A stretch of DNA of 64,000 nt from Sphingomonas phyllosphaerae. GTDB lineage: Bacteria; Pseudomonadota; Alphaproteobacteria; Sphingomonadales; Sphingomonadaceae. Position 1 is the first letter of the stretch; every line of letters begins with the position of its first letter. The notes under the pieces were generated by a model that was given only the letters and a program-made list of their open reading frames with translations, was not told the origin of the DNA and did not search any database. The DNA is taken from positions 2,548,501 through 2,612,500 of the forward strand of contig JAQIJC010000001.1 of the NCBI GenBank assembly GCA_036946405.1, written 5' to 3'. Below are positions 7,446 through 14,324 of this stretch, piece by piece. Both the position numbers and the translations under genes were made by a program.

Positions 7446-9908
7446 ATGACGCGCGCGATTCTATTTCAACTTCACTGGTTTCTCGGGATCACCGCCGGGC
7501 TCGTTCTGGCAGTGATGGGGGTGACCGGCGGGTTGATGAGCTTCGAGCCGGAGATCGTCGCCGCGCTCAACCCGGGCATCGTCACGGTGTCGCGCACCGG
7601 AGGCACTCCCCTTCCTGCCCCGGCGCTGATTGCCCGTTTCGAGGCGCAGCGCCCCGGCGCCCGCATCACGCGGCTGGTGGTGGAGCGCGATCCGGGCCGC
7701 GCGGCAGCGCTCACCTTCACTGCGAAGGGCTCGAAGGAGCGCCACCGCATCTATCTCGACCCCGCGACCGGCGCGCTGCTCGGGGTGGCGCGTGGGGACG
7801 GGTTCTTCGGCGTGATCGAGGATCTGCATCGCTGGCTGGCGCTGCCCGGGCATGGCAACGGCTGGGGTCGGCAGATCACTGGCTTTGCGGCATTGTCGCT
7901 GATCTATTTTGCGCTCTCGGGCCTGTACCTGCGCTGGCCGCGACGACCGCTCGACTGGCGCAACTGGCTGGTTCTCGATCTGCGCATGACCGGACGGAAT
8001 TTGTACCGGGCCCTGCATGCAGTGATCGGCGGGTGGGTGCTGGTGTTCTACCTCATCAGCGCGGCGACGGGTCTGTGGTGGTCGTATGGCTGGTACCGCA
8101 GCGGCGTCCAGCATCTGCTGGCGGTGGAGCGCCCGCACGAAGCGCGCGGACGGGCCGGCAAGGGGGCGCCCGTCGACTGGTCGCGCGCATGGGAGACGTT
8201 TGCGCGCGCCACCGACGGGCAGCGCTACGACAGCGTCACCGCCAGCAATCGCGACGGTGCTGCGGTGCAGTTTCGCGCCACCCTGCCCGGCGCGCGGCAT
8301 GATCGCGTGTCCGATGACTTCACCATCGACAGCGCGGGTGGAAAGGTCGTCTCCGACGCGCGCTATGCGGATCGGGCGGTCGGCGAGGATATCGTCGCCA
8401 GCGTTCTCGAGATCCACCGGGGCGCCTATTTCGGCCTTCCCGGCCGGATCGTGATGATGCTGACGAGCCTGACGATGCCGTTGTTCACGATCACCGGCTT
8501 GTTGCTCTATTTCGGGCGACGGCGGCGCAAGCGCGCGCTGGCGCAGGTCGCGCCCGTCACGGCAACGGCGGGCGCGGCGGGTACGCTGGTCGCCTTCGCC
8601 AGCCAGACCGGCGCGGCCGAGCGGATCGCGCGGCTCACCGCCCGGGCGCTACCCGATGCCGCCGCGCTACCGATCGCGGCGCTGGATGCGCCGACGCTCG
8701 CGCGCGCCGAGCGGCTGTTCGTGGTCGCGAGCACCTATGGCGAAGGCGAGCCGCCCGATGCCGCGCGTGGCTTCCCGCGGACGATCGGCGGGAGCCCGCC
8801 CGACCTGACCCATCTGTCCTATGCGGTGCTGGCGCTGGGCGACCGCCAATATCGCGACTATTGCGCCTTCGGTCATCGGGTCGATCGCTGGCTGCACGGC
8901 GCGGGCGCGGCGCGGCTGTTCGACGTGATCGAGGCCGATGGCGAGGACGCGGACGCACAGCGGCAATGGCAGCAACAGCTCGCCGGGCTGGGCGCGCACA
9001 CCGATCAGCCGGATTGGGCACCCGCGCCGATGAGCGATTGGCGGCTCGTCGAGCGTCGGCTGCTCAATCCCGGCAGTCACGGCGGCGCCGCGTGGCTTGT
9101 CGCATTGGTGCCGGTCGATGGCGCTGCGACATGGCAGGCCGGTGACATATTGGAGGTGCTGCCGCAGCAGGACGCGGCGCGGGTCGAGGCGTTCCTGCAA
9201 AGGCACGGGCTCACCGAGACACAGGCGCTACGCGCCACGCTGATGACCCGGCTTCTGCCGAAAGCCCTGGACGAACGGTTCGATCCGGATGCGCTCGACC
9301 CGCTTCCGCATCGCGACTATTCGATCGCATCGGTGCCGGGTGACGGTCGCGTGGAGTTGATCGTCCGCGCCTGCACGGCGGCGGACGGCTTTGCGGGACT
9401 GGGCTCCGGCTGGTTGACCGACGGCGCTGCGCTCGGCGGCGTGGTGCGCGCGCGCATCCGCAGCAATCCCGCCTTCCACGCGCCTGCCGACCCGGCGACT
9501 CCGCTGATCCTGATCGGCAACGGCACGGGGATCGCCGGCCTGCTAGCCCATCTGCGTCAACGCACCGCGAACGGAGGTGCGCCGTCGTGGTTGTTCTTCG
9601 GCGAGCGCCATCCGGCGCACGACGATTTTCTTGCCGATGTGCGCGCGGCGCTCACCGCGCAGGGCGCCCTGTCGCAAACCTTCGCGGCCTGGTCGCGCCA
9701 TGGTGATGGGCCGCGCTACGTACAGGACGCGGTGACCGTCGAGGCGGAGCGCATCGCGGCGGCGGTGGCGGCTGGCGCTTCGATCTACGTCTGCGGCAGC
9801 ATCGCGGGCATGGCGCCCGGGGTGCATGCCGCGCTCGCCGGCATTCTCGGCGAGGACGTGCTGGAGCGGATGCTGGAAGAAGGCCGCTACCGTCGCGACA
9901 TCTATTAA
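7446..9908 (+). CDS. PepSY-TM / flavodoxin / FAD-NAD(P) reductase fusion (membrane flavoprotein reductase)
   Basis: An 820-residue fusion. Residues 1-360 form a PepSY-associated membrane module: first helix around 10-30, DLHRWLALPGHGNGWGRQI, then further helices near 140-155, 185-215 and 335-360. A flavodoxin-like domain follows from about 376 (LVAFASQTGAAERIA ... STYGEGEPPD), then a FAD-binding reductase domain (HRDYSIASVPGDG) and an NAD(P)-binding domain (LILIGNGTGIAGLLAHLR) ending near 820. The C-terminal half resembles sulfite-reductase alpha and cytochrome P450 reductases, which move electrons from NADPH through FAD and FMN. Fusion to PepSY-TM suggests electron delivery across the inner membrane, plausibly for reductive release of iron from siderophores; that substrate is inference. 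It lies 100 bp after the DUF885 gene and 102 bp before the ferredoxin-reductase gene. Confidence 0.88.
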   Translation: MTRAILFQLHWFLGITAGLVLAVMGVTGGLMSFEPEIVAALNPGIVTVSRTGGTPLPAPALIARFEAQRPGARITRLVVERDPGRAAALTFTAKGSKERHRIYLDPATGALLGVARGDGFFGVIEDLHRWLALPGHGNGWGRQITGFAALSLIYFALSGLYLRWPRRPLDWRNWLVLDLRMTGRNLYRALHAVIGGWVLVFYLISAATGLWWSYGWYRSGVQHLLAVERPHEARGRAGKGAPVDWSRAWETFARATDGQRYDSVTASNRDGAAVQFRATLPGARHDRVSDDFTIDSAGGKVVSDARYADRAVGEDIVASVLEIHRGAYFGLPGRIVMMLTSLTMPLFTITGLLLYFGRRRRKRALAQVAPVTATAGAAGTLVAFASQTGAAERIARLTARALPDAAALPIAALDAPTLARAERLFVVASTYGEGEPPDAARGFPRTIGGSPPDLTHLSYAVLALGDRQYRDYCAFGHRVDRWLHGAGAARLFDVIEADGEDADAQRQWQQQLAGLGAHTDQPDWAPAPMSDWRLVERRLLNPGSHGGAAWLVALVPVDGAATWQAGDILEVLPQQDAARVEAFLQRHGLTETQALRATLMTRLLPKALDERFDPDALDPLPHRDYSIASVPGDGRVELIVRACTAADGFAGLGSGWLTDGAALGGVVRARIRSNPAFHAPADPATPLILIGNGTGIAGLLAHLRQRTANGGAPSWLFFGERHPAHDDFLADVRAALTAQGALSQTFAAWSRHGDGPRYVQDAVTVEAERIAAAVAAGASIYVCGSIAGMAPGVHAALAGILGEDVLERMLEEGRYRRDIY

Positions 9909-9957
9909 CGGCGTTTTCCGGATCAACAATCCGCCCGGCCTGGCATAGGAGGTGCGT

Positions 9958-10014
9958 ATGATCGACGCCCCTCGCCTTCGCCCGTGCCATTGCCATCGTG
10001 GAGCGCGGCGATGA
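9958..10014 (+). CDS. 18-codon leader ORF ([18 protein letters not shown]) overlapping the next gene
   Basis: A short ORF begins at ATG 9958, 5 bases after a near-perfect Shine-Dalgarno AGGAGG (9947-9952), one of the strongest in the window. It encodes 18 residues with a CHCH run and four arginines in the second half. Its TGA stop (10012-10014) overlaps the ATG of the following FAD reductase (10011) as ATGA, and that gene has no good Shine-Dalgarno of its own. The arrangement fits a translated leader that couples or conditions expression of the reductase. Cys-rich leader peptides controlling redox or sulfur genes are known in bacteria, but I do not recognise this one and assign no mechanism. 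Confidence 0.5.
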   Translation: MIDAPRLRPCHCHRGARR

Positions 10015-11237
10015 CCGCCGCACGCTACGATGTCGTGATCGTCGGCGGAGGTCATGCCGGGGCGCAGGCCGCGATCGCCTTGCGGCAGGAGAAGTTCACC
10101 GGCACGATCGCGATCGTCGCGGCGGAGCCGGAGCTTCCGTACGAGCGCCCGCCGCTATCGAAAGAGTATCTGGCCGGCGACAAACCGTTCGAACGGCTGC
10201 TGATCCGGCCAGCATCCTTTTGGGCCGAGCGGGAGATCGAGATCCTGCGCGCGGAGACGGTGATCGCGGTCGATGCCGGCCGGCGGGTGCTGCGTACCGA
10301 GAGCGGCCGAACGATCAACTATGGCGAGCTGATCTGGGCGACTGGCGGCGCGCCGCGGCGGCTGACGTGCGACGGCCATGCGCTGCGCGGGGTTCATGCG
10401 GTCCGCACGCGTGCCGATGTCGACCGGCTGCTCGCCGAATTGCCCGAGGCGCGCCATGTCGTGGTGATCGGCGGCGGCTACATCGGGCTGGAGGCGGCCG
10501 CGGCGTTGACCAAGCTCGGCAAGCCGGTGACGGTCGTCGAGACACGCGATCGCGTGCTGGCGCGCGTCGCGGGCGAGCCGCTGTCGCGCTTCTACGAGGC
10601 GGAGCATCGCGCGCGAGGCGTACGGGTACTGCTGAACGCGCGCGTGGTCTGCGTCGAGGGCACGGACAAGGTCGAAGGCGTGCGGCTTGCCGACGGCGAA
10701 GTGCTGCCCGCCGAGATCGTCATCGTCGGGATCGGGATCGTGCCCGCAATCGCGCCGCTGGTCGCCGCTGGTGCGTCGGCCGGCGACGGCGTGCTCGTGG
10801 ATGCACAATGCCGCACGACCCTGCCGCATGTTTTCGCGATCGGCGACATCGCCGCCCATGCCAACGGCTTCGCCGATGGCGCAGTGATCCGACTGGAATC
10901 GGTGCAGAATGCCAATGATCAGGCGGTGGTCGCCGCGCGGACGATCGTCGGCCGGGAGGCACGCTATGAAGCGGTCCCCTGGTTCTGGTCGAACCAATAT
11001 GACCTCAAGCTCCAGACCATCGGCCTGTCCATCGGGTATGATGTCGCCGTGCTGCGCGGTGATCCTGCCGCGCGATCGTTCTCGGTGATCTACTTGCGCG
11101 GCGGACGGGTGATCGCGGTGGATGCGGTCAATGTGGTGAAGGACTATGTGCAGGGACGCGCGCTGGTCGTCGCCGGCGCGCAGGTCGACCCCGCGCTGCT
11201 CGCCGACATCGACAAGCCGTTGAAGGAGCTTGTCTGA
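10011..11237 (+). CDS. FAD-dependent NAD(P)H:ferredoxin/rubredoxin reductase
   Basis: A 408-residue class of pyridine-nucleotide-disulfide-type oxidoreductase. The N-terminal FAD dinucleotide fold is [16 protein letters not shown], the NAD fold is [18 protein letters not shown] around residue 150, and the FAD ribityl contact is [11 protein letters not shown] near residue 280. The last 85 residues ([18 protein letters not shown]) match the reductase C-terminal domain found in ferredoxin and putidaredoxin reductases of oxygenase systems. It would pass electrons from NAD(P)H to a ferredoxin or rubredoxin in the cytoplasm. No oxygenase or ferredoxin gene is adjacent, so its partner is unknown. 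ATG 10011 was chosen because the FAD motif begins within seven residues and the leader ORF ends there; GTG 9984 is an in-frame alternative. Confidence 0.9.
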   Translation: MTAARYDVVIVGGGHAGAQAAIALRQEKFTGTIAIVAAEPELPYERPPLSKEYLAGDKPFERLLIRPASFWAEREIEILRAETVIAVDAGRRVLRTESGRTINYGELIWATGGAPRRLTCDGHALRGVHAVRTRADVDRLLAELPEARHVVVIGGGYIGLEAAAALTKLGKPVTVVETRDRVLARVAGEPLSRFYEAEHRARGVRVLLNARVVCVEGTDKVEGVRLADGEVLPAEIVIVGIGIVPAIAPLVAAGASAGDGVLVDAQCRTTLPHVFAIGDIAAHANGFADGAVIRLESVQNANDQAVVAARTIVGREARYEAVPWFWSNQYDLKLQTIGLSIGYDVAVLRGDPAARSFSVIYLRGGRVIAVDAVNVVKDYVQGRALVVAGAQVDPALLADIDKPLKELV

Positions 11238-11319
11238 CCGCCGCTGATGGCGATCAATGACAGCGGAGCGCGGCATCGCCATGCCTCCGGTGCACGGCCT
11301 TACGAGAAGGAAGCGCGCC

Positions 11320-11907
11320 ATGGCTGATGCCCAGACACCCTCGCCCGGCGCCACCGCGCTGCTCATCATCGACATGATCAACGATCTGGCGTTCGATGGC
11401 GGCGAGCAGCTTGCGCCCGCCGCGATCGCGGCGGCGGAGCGGATCCGCGCGTTGCGCGATGCCGCCGAAGCGGCGGATGTGCCGGTGATCTACGTCAACG
11501 ACAATTTCGGCCATTGGCTGTCGGAGCGCGGTGCGATCGTCGACCATTGCCGTGCGGAAGCGAGCCGCGGCAAGCCGCTGATCGATCTGCTTCGCCCGCG
11601 CGACGACGATTATTTCGTCGTAAAGCCCCAGTTCTCGGGGTTCTACGCCACCAACCTCCCGGTGCTGCTGCCCCAACTGGGCGTCAGTCGGTTGATCCTG
11701 ACCGGGATCGCCGCCGACATTTGCGTGCTGTTCACCGCCGCCGATGCGCATATGCGCGATTATGACTTGTGGGTGCCCGAGGACACCGTGGCGAGCGAAC
11801 AGCAGGAGCATGAGCGATGGGCGCTGGAGCTGATGCGGCACAGCATGTGCGCCGAAACCGCCGCGAGCGACACGCTGTCGCTAGCGGCGTGGCTGGACCG
11901 CGCCTGA
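11320..11907 (+). CDS. Isochorismatase-family cysteine hydrolase
   Basis: A 195-residue protein. ATG 11320 is preceded by GAGAAGGAAG, and upstream in-frame codons lack such a site. The family's catalytic triad is visible: Asp18 in LLIIDMINDLAF, Lys102 in FVVKPQFSGF and Cys135 in TGIAADICVLFTA, with the cis-peptide region preceding the cysteine. Such enzymes hydrolyse amides (nicotinamidase, N-carbamoyl amidases) or vinyl ethers (isochorismate); sequence alone does not tell which. It sits 82 bp after the ferredoxin reductase on the same strand and its last 27 bp overlap the end of the convergent GH92 gene. Confidence 0.9.
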   Translation: MADAQTPSPGATALLIIDMINDLAFDGGEQLAPAAIAAAERIRALRDAAEAADVPVIYVNDNFGHWLSERGAIVDHCRAEASRGKPLIDLLRPRDDDYFVVKPQFSGFYATNLPVLLPQLGVSRLILTGIAADICVLFTAADAHMRDYDLWVPEDTVASEQQEHERWALELMRHSMCAETAASDTLSLAAWLDRA

Positions 11908-14091
11908 GTTCCCTTGCGCCCAGCGGGTCGGCGTGTCGGAGAGCACGAGCCGCAGCGTGCCGCCGCGAGTGATGTCGCGCTGACGGATGCACGGCGTATC
12001 GAGACGGCGGCCATCGAGCGTCGCCGAGGCGATGTAGATCCGGCCCGGCTGCCAATTGTCGGCGACGATCGTGAAGCGCTTGCCGCCGGTGCCGGTGATC
12101 GTGCCGCGTGGCTGGTGGGGTGCGTGAAGGTAGTAGAGGTCGGTCGTCAGCTTTGGAAACAAGCCCAGGCGATTGAAAACATAGTGCGAACTCATCGCGC
12201 CATTGTCCTCGTCACCCGGATAGGCGTCGGCGGTGAAGCGGCGGAAAATGCGGTCCGCCCAATAGCTCGACAGGTCGGGTCGGCCGACCTCGCTGAACAG
12301 CCACGGAGTCGCGAAGCTCGGTTCGTTGGTGATGTCGATCAGCCCGGCGTCGAGCGCGTGGCGCAGGCGTTCGGTGAACAGCGCGCGGCCGCCCATCGCA
12401 TCGATCATGCCCGGCACGTCGTGGAGCATCGCATAGGAATAGACCCACGCCGTGCCTTCGTAGAAGCCGACGTTCTCGTACTTTTTTCCGTCCCAGCCGA
12501 TCTTGGGATCGAGCGGCTGGAAACGGCCATCGGCGTAGCGCGGGATGATGAAACCGCGATAGCCGTCGCTGGTCGCCTCCGGATCCCAGACATTTCGCCA
12601 GCCTAGCGATCGCGTGCGGAGCATCGCGGCCTGCGTGGTCTCACCCGCGGCATCGGCGAGGCGCGCGGCGTAGAAGTCGTTGAGCGCAAAGGCGGGCGTC
12701 GACGAGCCGGAGCGGGCGCGCTGGTTGTCGGGTTCGGGACTGCGGTCGCCGACCGCGAACCAGCCGTGTTCGCGATAGCGGGAGCTTCGTTCTTTCAACG
12801 CGTTATGCAGTGCGACCGGGGCGACGCTGCGCCAGTCGATGCCGGGAACGCCGCGGATCAGCGCCTCGCCGAGCACATTGTCGACCTCGTCCCCGCCCTG
12901 CCCGACGTGGTAATTCCGCCCTGCAATGAAGGCGGTATGCGCCGCGCCGAAGCGACGGTAGGTGCGCACGATCGAGGCGACGTTGTCGCGATACACGTCG
13001 GGGCGGAGCAGCGACATCAGCGGAAAGCCGGTGCGATATGTATCCCAGAGCGTGTAATAATCGTCCCAATACTGGGTCTTACGCTCGGCGAGCGGTTGAT
13101 CGCGGGTGCGGTCGCGTGGTTGCACCGCGCTATGGTATAAGGCGGTGTAAAAGCGACGTTTTTCAGCATCTTCGACGCCGTCGATCGTGGCGCGGGCGAG
13201 TTCGCGGTTCCAGGCCGCCTGCGTGCCGCGGCGGACCGCCTCGAAGTTCCAGCCGGGGATGTCTTCGTCGAGCAATTCGGCGGCGCGGGACGCGCTGCTG
13301 AACGAAATTGCCACCTTCAACTGCACTGGCGTGGCGGCTTTGGTGTCGAACTGCCACCAGCCCGCGAGTTGGGTGTCGCCCGGTGCACTCGCCTGCGTCG
13401 CGCCCTCGCGATCCGCCTCACCGACGTGGACGCCCCAGCGGGTCGGCGTGCGATCGAGCTGCGCAACGAACCAGATGTCGACCTCGGCCGGGTTCCAGTA
13501 ATTGCGGGTCCGCACCCGCCCGGTGATCCGGCCGCGCGCGGGATCGATCGTCACGTCGGAGCCGGCGCTCGCCAGTTCGCCGCGGATCTTGCGCGTGAGG
13601 TCGAAGACCATCGTCGCCGGCCGACCGGCGGGATAGGTGAAGCGATAAATCGCGGCATAGGGCGCCGGCGTCACCTCGGCGCGGATGCCGTAGCGGGTCA
13701 GCGTGACGGCATAGGCGTCGGCGGCGACGCGCTCGTCCGCTTTGGGCGAGAGGTGGCGCGCCTCGTCGAACACCGGTGCGCCGGTCTGCGGCGAGATCAG
13801 GAAGGTGCCGTAGGTGGTGCGCCCACCCGACCCCTGCGTATGCAGTTGCGCGAAGCCGCTGAGCGGTGCGTCGCGATCGTAGCCGGCGTTGCTGCCGACC
13901 AATGTCTGCGGGCTGGGGTGGATCGATCCCGCCGGACGCGTCGGGCCGGGGACGGTATCGCCCTGATCGTCATTGCCGTTGCCGACGCGCGGGTCGACGT
14001 AGCGGAACAGGCCCGGACCGTCGCCCGAAACGGCCATCGACGAGGTCGCCGCGAGCAGGAGGCCGAGGACGACGCCGGTGCTGATCTTCAT
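11881..14091 (-). CDS. GH92 family alpha-mannosidase, exported
   Basis: A 736-residue protein with a signal peptide (ISTGVVLGLLLAATSSMAVS). It opens with the GH92 start FRYVDPRVGN, continues with the barrel-side block YYTLWDTYRTGFPL and carries the family's C-terminal signature PGDEDNGAMSSHYVFNRLG, where the acidic residues correspond to the catalytic base region of calcium-dependent exo-alpha-mannosidases. GH92 enzymes remove alpha-1,2, 1,3, 1,4 or 1,6-linked mannose from N-glycans and yeast mannan with inversion; linkage cannot be assigned here. It is near normal family length and has no coupled neighbour on its strand; the TBDR upstream (14325-17324) is separated by a terminator and palindromic repeats. 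Its 3' end overlaps the isochorismatase gene by 27 bp in convergent orientation. Confidence 0.93.
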   Translation of the reverse strand: MKISTGVVLGLLLAATSSMAVSGDGPGLFRYVDPRVGNGNDDQGDTVPGPTRPAGSIHPSPQTLVGSNAGYDRDAPLSGFAQLHTQGSGGRTTYGTFLISPQTGAPVFDEARHLSPKADERVAADAYAVTLTRYGIRAEVTPAPYAAIYRFTYPAGRPATMVFDLTRKIRGELASAGSDVTIDPARGRITGRVRTRNYWNPAEVDIWFVAQLDRTPTRWGVHVGEADREGATQASAPGDTQLAGWWQFDTKAATPVQLKVAISFSSASRAAELLDEDIPGWNFEAVRRGTQAAWNRELARATIDGVEDAEKRRFYTALYHSAVQPRDRTRDQPLAERKTQYWDDYYTLWDTYRTGFPLMSLLRPDVYRDNVASIVRTYRRFGAAHTAFIAGRNYHVGQGGDEVDNVLGEALIRGVPGIDWRSVAPVALHNALKERSSRYREHGWFAVGDRSPEPDNQRARSGSSTPAFALNDFYAARLADAAGETTQAAMLRTRSLGWRNVWDPEATSDGYRGFIIPRYADGRFQPLDPKIGWDGKKYENVGFYEGTAWVYSYAMLHDVPGMIDAMGGRALFTERLRHALDAGLIDITNEPSFATPWLFSEVGRPDLSSYWADRIFRRFTADAYPGDEDNGAMSSHYVFNRLGLFPKLTTDLYYLHAPHQPRGTITGTGGKRFTIVADNWQPGRIYIASATLDGRRLDTPCIRQRDITRGGTLRLVLSDTPTRWAQGNSGAVQPRR

Positions 14092-14130
14092 GCGCGTTCC
14101 TTATCTTGAAAAACTGTCCGGCCGTCGGCC

Positions 14131-14222
14131 CGTCATGCCGGATGTGTTCCGGCATCCACCTGTCGACGAATGCATCAGGTGCCGAGCTTGCGGAACAGTG
14201 GACCCCGGAACAAGTCCGGGGT
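14131..14222. repeat. Pair of extragenic palindromic (REP-like) units
   Basis: Two small dyads lie between the GH92 and TBDR genes: ATGCCGGA-tgtgt-TCCGGCAT (14135-14155) and ACCCCGGA-acaag-TCCGGGGT (14202-14222), the first preceded by CGTC and the second followed by GACG. The same sequence style recurs at 61668-61787 in inverse order, so this looks like a dispersed intergenic repeat family. Function unknown; such units often sit at transcript ends. Confidence 0.7.
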
Positions 14223-14267
14223 GACGAACCGTTTGTTGATCCACTTCCCCGCATGACCGTCGTCCCC

Positions 14268-14303
14268 AAAAAAAGCGGCGCTTCCATGAACGGGAAGCGC
14301 CGC
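14268..14303 (-). terminator. Intrinsic terminator of the TBDR gene
   Basis: Reading the minus strand, an 11-bp stem GCGGCGCTTCC / GGAAGCGCCGC (14293-14303 pairing with 14275-14285) with a 7-nt loop is followed by seven T (complement of the A-run 14268-14274). It starts 22 bp after the TBDR stop at 14325 and is a textbook rho-independent terminator. Confidence 0.9.
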
Positions 14304-14324
14304 AGTCGCCCTCAGGGAAGGGAC

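Noticed and set aside
14131..14222. CRISPR-like repeats
   Set aside because: Only two unlike dyads, no regular spacing, no cas genes; better explained as REP-like units.
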